A stretch of DNA of 28,638 nucleotides from JAVBNC01 sp031551765 (lineage in GTDB: Bacteria; Desulfobacterota; Desulfovibrionia; Desulfovibrionales; Desulfovibrionaceae), in assembly GCA_031551765.1 (NCBI GenBank), contig JAVBNC010000032.1, positions 1 through 28,638 on the forward strand, written 5' to 3'. The first letter of the stretch is position 1, and each line of letters opens with the position of its first letter. The translations under genes were made by a program, and so were the position numbers. The notes beneath the pieces are model-generated. The model was not told where the DNA came from, made no database searches, and worked only from the letters and a program-made list of their open reading frames with translations. Shown here in pieces: positions 1 through 6,253 of this stretch.

Positions 1-70
1 CGGGAACCCCATTCTCAGCCTGCTTCAAAATCGCCAGAATCTGGCTGTCGGAAAATCGGGACGTTTTCAT
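1..70 (-). CDS. IS3-family transposase OrfA, N-terminal 23 residues (cut by window edge)
   Basis: Reading leftwards from an ATG at 68-70 gives a peptide beginning MKTSRFSDSQILAILKQAE, the characteristic opening of the helix-turn-helix OrfA protein of IS3-family elements (first of the two overlapping frames that make the OrfAB transposase by frameshifting). Only 23 codons lie inside the window. A purine-rich stretch (cacggag, 77-83) just upstream of the ATG can serve as ribosome binding site. The family call rests on this short but distinctive sequence; the subgroup cannot be fixed. Confidence 0.8.
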   Translation of the reverse strand, partial: MKTSRFSDSQILAILKQAENGVP

Positions 71-150
71 GCAAAATCTCCGTGCTGTTTATTCTCGGAA
101 ATTCTACTTCAAAACGCTACTTTTTTTCGGGGGGATTACCCTCTGCCTCA
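1..150 (-). mobile_element. Terminal part of an IS3-family insertion sequence
   Basis: The start of orfA at 70 is followed outward by about 50-80 bases of non-coding sequence (A-run, then a G/C block at 128-134), the usual distance between orfA and the left end of IS3 elements. The exact end cannot be fixed without the other terminus; the outer boundary given here is an estimate (a CA dinucleotide at 149-150 would suit the TG...CA ends of the family). The stretch from there to the iclR stop codon at 244 shows nothing recognisable. Confidence 0.55.
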
Positions 151-243
151 TGCCGTTGCTCCTTTTGCTCAGTAAAATGCCCGAACGCGTTGCCCCGCTG
201 CGGAGCCTCTGCCACGGCAGTGTGGTACACTCCGGAAAGAAAG

Positions 244-1020
244 CTACATCGATGTCTCGTGTTCAAACTGGGAAGACAACGCGGCTGTGGCATCCAAAAG
301 ATGCTGCGCATAGCGGCGCGCGGCTTGTGGATCAAAGCGCACGTTGGGTCCGGCGATGCTGATCGAACCAAGGATTTGCCGCTGGCTGCCCCAAAAGGGC
401 GCCGCAAGGGCGACCACAGCCGCATCCACCTCGCTGTCGGAAACGCAGTACCCCTGTTGGGCGACTTCGCGGTTAATCCGAACAAGGTCGTCCTTCTCAT
501 AAACGCAGTTCAAACGGCGGCCTTCCTGCAGCCGGTAATGCTCCAACTGCTTGTCGGTGAAAAAGGCGCTTATGGAACGCCCGGTCGCGCCGTGAAAAAG
601 AGGCACGACCGCGCCGATCTGGGAGGTGATGGTGAGAGTATTGGCGCTCTCGATTTTATCAATACAGTTCAGCGTGTTGGCGTTCAGCAGAGTCAGAATG
701 ACCGTCTCTCCGCTTATGCGCGTCAGGTTGTCCAAAACGGCGCGCGCCTTGTTCCGGACGTGCTGCTGTACGTTCACCAGGGTTGAAAGGTCCACGAAGA
801 CGGAACCCGGGTAATATTTCCCCTCGGAATTGAGGGCCACAAAACCGTGTTTCTCCAAAGTGACCAGCAAACGATACACGGTACTTTTGTTCAGACCGCA
901 ACCAGCGCAGATTTCTGGAAAACTTAGTTCCTCGCGCCCCGGCCGGAAAAGCTTAAGGAGCTGCAGAGCACGTTCTACCGATCGAATGGTGTAGTCAGGT
1001 TCGATGGCCTCTCTCCTCAT
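244..1020 (-). CDS. IclR-family transcriptional regulator
   Basis: 258 residues, normal for the family. The N-terminal winged helix-turn-helix spans about residues 10-75: it begins at YTIRSVERALQLLKLF, the recognition helix is GLNKSTVYRLLVTLEKHGF, and the wing ends at GKYYPG. The rest is the IclR ligand-binding domain, with the typical GATGRSISAFF segment and the late block VAALAAPFWG...ILGSISIAGP. IclR proteins bind small organic acids or aromatics and usually control a neighbouring catabolic or transport operon. The ATG at 1018-1020 has no strong ribosome binding site. Upstream lies a divergent promoter with a perfect palindrome (1033-1050), which fits autoregulation plus control of a divergent gene, but that divergent gene now looks destroyed. 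The true target cannot be named. The gene sits immediately next to an IS end. Confidence 0.9.
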   Translation of the reverse strand: MRREAIEPDYTIRSVERALQLLKLFRPGREELSFPEICAGCGLNKSTVYRLLVTLEKHGFVALNSEGKYYPGSVFVDLSTLVNVQQHVRNKARAVLDNLTRISGETVILTLLNANTLNCIDKIESANTLTITSQIGAVVPLFHGATGRSISAFFTDKQLEHYRLQEGRRLNCVYEKDDLVRINREVAQQGYCVSDSEVDAAVVALAAPFWGSQRQILGSISIAGPNVRFDPQAARRYAQHLLDATAALSSQFEHETSM

Positions 1021-1025
1021 CAGTT

Positions 1026-1055
1026 TTGTCAGATAAAACTTTAGTTTTATATTAT
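1026..1055 (+). promoter_or_regulatory. Divergent promoter with palindromic operator (probable IclR site)
   Basis: On the + strand there is a -35-like TTGTCA (1026-1031) and a -10-like TATATT (1048-1053, 16-base spacer) or TATTAT (1050-1055, 18-base spacer). Filling the spacer is the perfect inverted repeat ATAAAACT-TT-AGTTTTAT (1033-1050), and a further AGTTTT half-site lies at 1022-1027. An operator between -35 and -10 is the classic place for repression. It lies directly upstream of iclR, so IclR is the obvious binder. The palindrome is seen; the binding is inferred. Confidence 0.5.
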
Positions 1056-1224
1056 GAAACCAACTCCTGTGTGAACCAGAACCCGGAAAAAGTCAAGGCG
1101 CCTTTCCAGGAGAACGCAATACCCACCAGGCGTGGATGTAGGGAGGTGCGGACATGAGAGGATCCATCAATTTCCCTCTCCGGCAGACAAAGCAAAGCCA
1201 AGCAGAGCGAAGGCATTGTGCGGG

Positions 1225-1296
1225 ATGGTGGTTTCCGAGCTCTCGCAGCAGAGCCAGGAACTGCAGGCTCTGATCAACAAGCTGCGGGAAAATTAG
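1225..1296 (+). pseudogene. 3' remnant of a methyl-accepting chemotaxis protein gene
   Basis: The frame from 1225 to the TAG at 1294-1296 reads VVSELSQQSQELQALINKL, followed by three residues. It closely resembles the extreme C-terminus of methyl-accepting chemotaxis proteins (the run of Glu-Leu-Ala/Ser-x-Gln-Ala/Ser-x-Glu-Leu followed by a short helix). Nothing upstream in any frame resembles the highly conserved signalling hairpin, so only the last 20 or so codons remain. A good terminator follows 24 bases later, as expected of a genuine gene end. The assignment rests on a short sequence. Confidence 0.45.
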
Positions 1297-1319
1297 AACC
1301 GCATTGTGCGCTCTACGCA

Positions 1320-1361
1320 GCGGGAAAGAGCGGCCTTCGCGCTCTTTTCCGCTATCTTTTT
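1320..1361 (+). terminator. Rho-independent terminator behind the chemoreceptor remnant
   Basis: The left arm GCGGGAAAGAGCG (1320-1332) pairs with CGCTCTTTTCCGC (1340-1352), 12 of 13 positions complementary, across a 7-base loop. It is followed by tatcttttta (1353-1362). Confidence 0.7.
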
Positions 1362-1422
1362 ACGGGCATGACAGACGCGGGTTTTTCTGCGACACTTGCC
1401 CGCACAACCACAGGAGCCGCCC

Positions 1423-1935
1423 ATGGATATTCTTGCCGCCATCCATACCCGCCGCAGCATCCGCTCGTTCACGGACGAGCCCGTGTCCGAAGAAGCCCTC
1501 AACGCCTTGCTGGATGCCGCCATGATCGCCCCCAGCGCCGGTAACGCCCAGCCCTGGCGTTTCGTGGTCGTGGACGACCCGGTCCTTCTGGCGCAGGTGC
1601 CCGCCATCAATCCCTATGCCGCCATGGCCCCCAAGGCCCCCCTGGCCGTGCTGGTCTGCGGGGATACCGGCGCGGAAAAGTACCCCGGCTACTGGGTGCA
1701 GGATTGCTCCGCCGCCATTCAAAACATGCTTCTGGCCGCCTGCGCCCTGAACCTGGGCACGGTCTGGACGGGCATACACCCCATGCGGGACAGGGAAGAA
1801 GCCTTTCAAAAGCTTTTCCGCCTGCCCCCCGCGCTCAAGCCGCTGGGCCTGGTGATCATAGGCCACCCGGCCGTGGAAGCCGACCGCAAAAGCCGTTTTG
1901 ACGCGGCCAAGGTGCGGCGCAACGCCTGGGAATAG
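1423..1935 (+). CDS. Nitroreductase-family FMN-dependent oxidoreductase
   Basis: 170 residues, the size of the small single-domain nitroreductases that use FMN and NAD(P)H to reduce nitro compounds, quinones or enones. The FMN-binding opening is ILAAIHTRRSIRSF, with the phosphate-contacting Arg residues at 10-11. It is followed by the SAGNAQPW block (residues 45-52) and the C-terminal flavin-site helix NMLLAACALNLGTVWTGI. The tail RFDAAKVRRNAWE is typical of anaerobe members. The ATG at 1423 is chosen because CAGGAG (1411-1416) sits six bases upstream; an upstream TTG at 1396 in the same frame has no such site. It appears monocistronic. Imperfect arms GGCTGACC (1935-1942) and GGTCAGCC (1967-1974) after the stop may form a weak terminator. 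Confidence 0.9.
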   Translation: MDILAAIHTRRSIRSFTDEPVSEEALNALLDAAMIAPSAGNAQPWRFVVVDDPVLLAQVPAINPYAAMAPKAPLAVLVCGDTGAEKYPGYWVQDCSAAIQNMLLAACALNLGTVWTGIHPMRDREEAFQKLFRLPPALKPLGLVIIGHPAVEADRKSRFDAAKVRRNAWE

Positions 1936-2014
1936 GCTGACCGGCCGCCCCGTTGGCAAGCGCTAGGGTCAGCCCTCATTGATCTATTTTGACCTTGGGG
2001 TCGTAGGCAAACCT

Positions 2015-2084
2015 ACCCTATCGGGATCCAGGGGGGCACCCCCTGGCGGAGCTTGGGGCGGAGCCCCAAATCAAATAATAGGGT
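2015..2084. repeat. Dual-hairpin intergenic repeat, copy 1
   Basis: Two adjacent perfect hairpins: CCAGGGGG/CCCCCTGG (2028-2035 and 2039-2046) and TTGGGGC/GCCCCAA (2053-2059 and 2063-2069). The pair is bracketed by ACCCTAT (2015-2021) and its complement ATAGGGT (2078-2084). The layout matches the two copies near 12.4 and 12.65 kb, although the stem sequences differ. Confidence 0.65.
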
Positions 2085-2258
2085 CTGAGCCTAGACAGAG
2101 TCTAGACTTGGTTTGAACCGCAAACGCTTGCGCGCGTAGCCTTTCAAGGATGGGCAAGGGAAAGTCCCGCGCCATGCCCGGTATCGCGTGGAAAGTACCA
2201 CAAGTATTGCGCGGATATCATTGTGTATTTTCTTTGACTTTTATTTTTTCCACTGTTC

Positions 2259-2287
2259 TTGACAGAGCCGGGCTCTTTTCCTAAAGC
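2259..2287 (+). promoter_or_regulatory. Candidate sigma-70 promoter for the secreted-protein gene
   Basis: A consensus -35 TTGACA (2259-2264) is followed after 17 bases by a poor -10 TAAAGC (2282-2287), about 40 bases before the ATG at 2327. The spacer contains AGAGCC-G-GGCTCT (2263-2275), which could be an operator or simply a chance palindrome. Confidence 0.35.
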
Positions 2288-2326
2288 TTCTTCGTTTGCC
2301 AGATCCATAACGGAAGAGAGCTCAAT

Positions 2327-2878
2327 ATGCCCCTTTCCCGGCCGGCTTTTCCCCGTGCGTTTTTTTGGGTCGCTGTGCTGGCGCTTGTCGCCGCCGGCGG
2401 CCTTTGTGCTGCTCCGTCGCAAGCCGCGGAACGCCAGAGCGCGGGGGGCTGGGTGTATATGGCTTCCGGCGTCAAAGCGGTGTTCCCGGGCATTCATGGC
2501 GGCACGGCGCCTGTCAGCCTGGTGCCGTTGGCGGACGGCCGTCTTCAGGCCCGCAGCGGTGAAACCGGGCAGGATTTTATCCACCTGATGAAGAAAAAAG
2601 AAGGTGGCTCCGCGGGCGGAGCGGCCCAGACGGCGCTGCCCCCCTTTCAGTCGGCGGCTGTGGAGACGGCGCGGGAAGTTGTGCTGGCCAACGGGCAAAC
2701 CGTCATGCTGGTGCCCTCCGCCCCGATGGGTGCAGGAATTTGGCCTATTGAGCAAGAGCCGCGCTTTTCCGCCTCTCGTGAGGCTTCGCGGATAGCTCCC
2801 GCCCGGAAACGGGCTTTTGCTCCGTTAAAGCTGCGGCCCTATCCCGTGCTGACGAACCTGGGCCAAGGCGGCGTGTAA
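2327..2878 (+). CDS. Hypothetical secreted protein
   Basis: 183 residues, no recognised family. Residues 1-33 form a Sec signal peptide: two Arg in the n-region, a hydrophobic core FFWVAVLALVAAGGLCA, and a likely cut after APSQA. The mature protein opens with GGWVYMASGVKAVFPGIHGG and has a mixed, low-complexity middle, then a basic C-terminal third ending RPYPVLTNLGQGGV. No cysteines are left after cleavage and no membrane segment is seen. The ATG follows GGAAGAG at 2310-2316, about ten bases upstream, and a consensus -35 lies at 2259. It is transcribed alone and ends at a strong hairpin. Export to the periplasm is a sound inference; no function can be proposed. Confidence 0.7.
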   Translation: MPLSRPAFPRAFFWVAVLALVAAGGLCAAPSQAAERQSAGGWVYMASGVKAVFPGIHGGTAPVSLVPLADGRLQARSGETGQDFIHLMKKKEGGSAGGAAQTALPPFQSAAVETAREVVLANGQTVMLVPSAPMGAGIWPIEQEPRFSASREASRIAPARKRAFAPLKLRPYPVLTNLGQGGV

Positions 2879-2902
2879 GTCGTCGTCGAGTATTTTTTGC
2901 CG

Positions 2903-2965
2903 CATGTGCAACGGCCACCCGTCGGACCGGCGGGTGGCCGTTGCATATGCGTCGTTTTGTTATGC
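2903..2965 (+). terminator. Terminator hairpin between convergent genes
   Basis: A perfect 14-bp stem, GCAACGGCCACCCG (2908-2921) with CGGGTGGCCGTTGC (2931-2944), extends outward with one wobble pair through the flanking GCAT/ATGC. A loose T-rich stretch (gtcgttttgtt, 2951-2961) follows on the + strand. Lying between the secreted-protein gene and the convergent DUF3825 gene, it may serve both strands. Confidence 0.6.
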
Positions 2966-2969
2966 GCGA

Positions 2970-4127
2970 CTATTCACAGTGGGCAATGCGCGAAGGGGTC
3001 AGCCAGTCGCTGTCCGGCCGGCAGATAAGGCGGGCGTTCATATAGGCCCAGTCCAGCGGCAACACCGTGTGGCCGATGTACTTTCTTTTCTGCCCCGCAT
3101 GGGTGACCTGTTCCACCACCAGGGCCACGTCCGTGACCTGGTCGCAGACAAGGGAAAGCGGCAGCAAAAGGTGCATGGAACGCCTGGTGGGGTACCACAT
3201 GGGCACCACGGTGCGGTAATTCCAGCGCACCCGCTTGAGCGACATTTCCAGGGCGTCGTTGATCAGGGTCTGCATGCGGCGCATGGTGCGCATGCCGGGT
3301 TCCATGAACACGTATTCCGCCAGGTCGGACCACAGTTCGTCGGACATGGTGTACAGGTCCATTTTCAGTTCCGTCAGGGCTTCCCGGCAGACCTCGGCCG
3401 CGAAGGCGGCGGGAAAGCGCGCATGGCGCAGGCCGTCGACGATAATATGGTGCCAGTCCAGGTCGGGCATTCTGTCCGGGTTCTGGTACAACAGGTCGCT
3501 GGTGTCGCTGAAGTATTCCGGCGGCAGCAAATCGCCGGGTATGTTGCGGACCACGTCCTTGCCCAGCCCCCGTTCGCCGGGCACGCAGAACCCTTCCAGA
3601 ATAAAGGGCTGCCGGGCGTGCTGGGCGTTTTTGCGGAAAGCGGCAATGAGCGGCTGGTATAAGGGGGTGACCAGGCCGGTGTTGAATGCGGCAAAGGTTC
3701 CTTCAGTGGAGAAGCAGAGCTTTTTTTCCAACTGCACCTTAAGAAAGGTGTACTGCAGATAGTTGAACAGAATGGGTGTGGGCCGCTCGGGATCCGGGCT
3801 TTCGCCGAAATGCCATTTTTCGTGCAAAGCCGCGTTGGCCAGGTCCTGCAGATTTTCCAGGCGGTTGGGGAAATACGCCCAGTCCCAGAGCAGGTCGGGG
3901 GCGCCCGCGGCCCTGACGGACAGGGCTTTGTCCGGCCGTTCCGGGTCACGGTCCGGAGCGAGCTGGTATACGACCTCGTCCCCCACCGTCAGGTTTTTGA
4001 TGTCAGGAAGATAACTTTCGTTGAATCCGAAAAAACGGCGGATGGAAGAGCCGCTATCCGAACTCTCTTCCCGAATAAAGCCTATACGCCGTTCATAGTC
4101 CAGGGTTTCGATAGTACCTTTTGGCAT
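2970..4127 (-). CDS. Cold-shock-like domain plus DUF3825 protein
   Basis: 385 residues. Residues 1-73 resemble a cold-shock/OB-type nucleic acid-binding fold: the opening KGTIETLDYERRIGFIREE has the K-G-x-I...G-F-I pattern, and a later strand is VGDEVVYQL. From about residue 78 to the end the sequence matches what I recall of DUF3825, with DWAYFPNRLENLQDLANAAL near the start and a central block AAFNTGLVTPLYQPLIAAF. DUF3825 proteins are widespread, uncharacterised and often joined to RNA-binding modules, so an RNA-related role is a reasonable but unproven inference. No signal peptide or membrane segment is seen. The ATG is preceded by TGAGGA four bases upstream and an A+T-rich promoter-like leader (4128-4190). 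It lies downstream of, and 140 bases from, the membrane-protein gene on the same strand. Confidence 0.7.
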   Translation of the reverse strand: MPKGTIETLDYERRIGFIREESSDSGSSIRRFFGFNESYLPDIKNLTVGDEVVYQLAPDRDPERPDKALSVRAAGAPDLLWDWAYFPNRLENLQDLANAALHEKWHFGESPDPERPTPILFNYLQYTFLKVQLEKKLCFSTEGTFAAFNTGLVTPLYQPLIAAFRKNAQHARQPFILEGFCVPGERGLGKDVVRNIPGDLLPPEYFSDTSDLLYQNPDRMPDLDWHHIIVDGLRHARFPAAFAAEVCREALTELKMDLYTMSDELWSDLAEYVFMEPGMRTMRRMQTLINDALEMSLKRVRWNYRTVVPMWYPTRRSMHLLLPLSLVCDQVTDVALVVEQVTHAGQKRKYIGHTVLPLDWAYMNARLICRPDSDWLTPSRIAHCE

Positions 4128-4267
4128 AGATCCTCAATAATATAGTATAGATAAATATAACAAGGCTGTGCGAGCGTAATACAGAAAAAAATATTCTTGA
4201 ATTATTCACTCTATGCCGCAACTGGGCACGGCCGTCAAGATGTTCGGCCTTCCGCTCAGGGAGGGCT

Positions 4268-5230
4268 TCAGGGCGAGGGCAGCATTTTGTTGAGCATGTA
4301 TACCTGCGCGGTCACCGCGGCCGCAAGGCAGAGCGCCGCCGTGACCAGGCCGATTTTGTGGCGCAGGGGCGTGGCGCTCTTGCACACCGCGAACCACAGC
4401 CCCAGGGCTATCAGGGGCAGCGCGCAGGTCAGGCCGAGCAGGGGCTGCGAGGGAAGGTGCGAGAGTTCCGGCAGCATAATATCCATGGCCCGGACATATG
4501 TCAGCGCGCCCAGCGGCAGGGCCGTCAGGGTACCGGCCATGGCCCATTTAGCGCAGTAGGGCAGGGCAAAGGAGTAGTAGTCCCGCCCGTAGTCCTGGCG
4601 TTGCCGGAACAAGAGCAGCCACAGCGTGGCCAGTGCCCCGGCGGACGCGCAGCTCAGGGCAAGGCATTCAGCCATCAGGGGGATGAGTAAAGAGTGCAGA
4701 GGAATGGCAAAAAACTGGAGCAGCTGCTCCACCAGGGGAACTCCGTCCGCGGGGGACGGGGGGGTGTGCAGAATGCGGCGCGCGAAACTGACGCCCAGGA
4801 ACAGGGCCAGGGAAGCGCAACCCCAGGCTTTAAGCCCGAGCCAGGAGTGGAAAAGGCCCGCGCCCTTGCCGGGGTTCCAGGCGGCCACGTGCAGCAGAAG
4901 GAACAGTTCCGCCAGGCAGGCCATGCCCGCCACAATAAGCAGCGGGTAAAAGTAGGGGGGCGCGAGCAGTTCCGGTTGCCAGCGCAGCATGAAAGCCAGG
5001 GCGGCGGCAAACAGCGCGAAGACGAAGGAACCCGTGCTCAGGCTCATCACGCTGAGCTGACGGGCGGCTTTTTTATAAAAGCTGCTGCCTTTGGACAGGG
5101 CCAGCCATTCGCTGACCACGGCCAGAAAGGGGCCGCAGCACGCGGCCAGAAAGAGCAGAAGCCCCAGGCCCAGGCCCAGGGAAAGCAGGAGCACTTCCGT
5201 GGGAGGGATGGCGGGCAGGGGAAAAGGCAT
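4268..5230 (-). CDS. Polytopic membrane protein of unknown function
   Basis: 320 residues with about eight hydrophobic spans, at roughly residues 10-33, 60-85, 92-117, 125-150, 165-205 (probably two), 220-250, 262-285 and 290-315. The connecting loops are short, so it is an integral inner-membrane protein. The first part (LSLGLGLGLLLFLAACCGPFLAVVSEWLA, then KAARQLSVMSLSTGSFVFA) is faintly reminiscent of cytochrome bd-type subunit I, but I see no convincing haem or quinone motif and do not claim it. The ATG at 5228-5230 is preceded by AAGGAG at 6-7 bases; a longer in-frame extension to 5407 has no comparable site. Divergent to cpoB, with 261 bases between the two starts and no clear promoter visible there. 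Confidence 0.65.
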   Translation of the reverse strand: MPFPLPAIPPTEVLLLSLGLGLGLLLFLAACCGPFLAVVSEWLALSKGSSFYKKAARQLSVMSLSTGSFVFALFAAALAFMLRWQPELLAPPYFYPLLIVAGMACLAELFLLLHVAAWNPGKGAGLFHSWLGLKAWGCASLALFLGVSFARRILHTPPSPADGVPLVEQLLQFFAIPLHSLLIPLMAECLALSCASAGALATLWLLLFRQRQDYGRDYYSFALPYCAKWAMAGTLTALPLGALTYVRAMDIMLPELSHLPSQPLLGLTCALPLIALGLWFAVCKSATPLRHKIGLVTAALCLAAAVTAQVYMLNKMLPSP

Positions 5231-5491
5231 GGGAAAACTCCTTGGCGACAAAGCCGCGTGATATGCACGGCGCGGCCATGCTCCGGCGCGCCGTAAGCAG
5301 AGATTTTGCCTGAAAAATCTGCTGGGCGCAAGGCCGTGGAGCGTTTTGAAGCTTTTTCTCGAAAGAGCCCAACGCCGCTCGCTCCTTGAAAAAAAATGCC
5401 GCATCACCTAGGGTCTTTTCCCAACAGGGTTACGGAACGTTGCCGCCCGGCGTCGGGCCACGGCCGCGAAACTGATAGAGATGGAGGCCAT

Positions 5492-6223
5492 ATGCGGAAA
5501 TGCCTTGCCTGGGCGCTGTTGCCGCTCTTGTTCCTGCCGGGGTGCTCGTCCAAGGGCGGCACGGAAGAACGCCTGACCGCGCTGGAGCAGACCGTGGAGG
5601 AACTGCGCCTGACCGAGCCGCGCCTGGCGTTGCTGGAAGACCGCGTCAACGCCCTGTCAGCGGACGTGGGCTGTCTGCGCGGCCAGGGGGCCGCCCCGGA
5701 AGGCGTTGCCAAGGGAACCCATCCCCGGTCCGTCACGCCCAAGAGCGCGGAGCCGAAAGACGCTTCCGCCGCGCCCGTGGCCAAAGAACCGCGCCGCCCG
5801 GCCAAAGGCAAAGCCCGCGACGCCGCTCCCGCTCCATCCGCCCCGGCCAGGGGAGAGCGGGCGGAGTACGCGCGGGCCCTGTCCCTGCTGGAAGCGGGCA
5901 AGGGCGCGGAGGCGCGGACGCTGTTCACGGCCTTTCTGGAAGCCCACCCTTCCGGCTCTCTGGCCCCCAATGCCGGGTACTGGCTGGGGGAGTGCGAATA
6001 CAGCCAGAAGCACTACGACAAAGCCATTCTGGCTTTCAAAAACGTGATCGGCAAATTTCCCAAACACCCCAAGGCAGCCGCCTGCCTGCTCAAGGCGGGC
6101 TACGCCTATGAGCGCCTGGGCGACAAGGAAAACGCCCGCTTTTACCTGAACACCCTGCTGGAGGACTTCCCCGCTTCGGAGCCCGCGGGCCTGGCCCGGA
6201 AAAAGCTCGCGACCCTGCGCTGA
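5492..6223 (+). CDS. cpoB: Tol-Pal system protein CpoB/YbgF-like TPR lipoprotein
   Basis: 243 residues. A lipoprotein signal peptide ends in a lipobox LFLPGC with Cys18, so lipid anchoring is expected here instead of the soluble form known from E. coli. A short coiled-coil segment (TEERLTALEQTVEELRL...LALLEDRVNALSADVG, residues 23-60) corresponds to the trimerising N-terminus. A Pro/Ala/Lys-rich linker follows, then three tetratricopeptide repeats from about residue 117: YARALSLLEAGKGAEARTLF, APNAGYWLGECEYSQKHYDKA and AACLLKAGYAYERLGDKENA. CpoB coordinates peptidoglycan synthesis with outer-membrane constriction at division through the Tol-Pal complex. No tol or pal genes are in the window. 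The ATG at 5492 has GGAGG at 5483-5487. First gene of a probable six-gene operon; dprA begins 30 bases after the stop. Confidence 0.85.
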   Translation: MRKCLAWALLPLLFLPGCSSKGGTEERLTALEQTVEELRLTEPRLALLEDRVNALSADVGCLRGQGAAPEGVAKGTHPRSVTPKSAEPKDASAAPVAKEPRRPAKGKARDAAPAPSAPARGERAEYARALSLLEAGKGAEARTLFTAFLEAHPSGSLAPNAGYWLGECEYSQKHYDKAILAFKNVIGKFPKHPKAAACLLKAGYAYERLGDKENARFYLNTLLEDFPASEPAGLARKKLATLR

Positions 6224-6253
6224 TACTCTGGACGCACAAAAGAAGCAGGCGGG

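Larger units (their letters stand above)
1021..1422. other. Gene-free 400-base region between iclR and the nitroreductase
   Basis: No intact gene is supported here. In order it holds: the divergent promoter and operator; a strong ribosome binding site GGAGGT (1142-1147) six bases before an ATG at 1154 that opens only a 39-codon frame ending at 1273; an out-of-frame chemoreceptor tail (1225-1296); its terminator (1320-1361); and the leader of the nitroreductase gene. Together these look like the scar of a deleted gene or genes rather than a functional intergenic region. Confidence 0.5.
1936..2326. other. Intergenic region with repeat element and leader of the secreted-protein gene
   Basis: About 390 bases without a supported gene. 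The left part carries the dual-hairpin repeat (2015-2084) and a perfect palindrome AGTCTAGACT (2098-2107). From about 2200 the base composition becomes A+T-rich and promoter-like, leading to the gene at 2327. Confidence 0.6.

Noticed and set aside
82..786. 234-codon + strand frame opposite iclR
   Set aside because: It spans the IS end and the complement of a well-supported regulator gene, with no ribosome binding site.
1154..1273. 39-codon frame with excellent ribosome binding site
   Set aside because: The start signals are good, but the peptide resembles nothing and overlaps a chemoreceptor remnant in another frame; treated as a broken gene start, not as a gene.
1218..1544. 108-codon + strand frame overlapping the nitroreductase start
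   Set aside because: It runs through a terminator hairpin and out of frame into a recognised gene.
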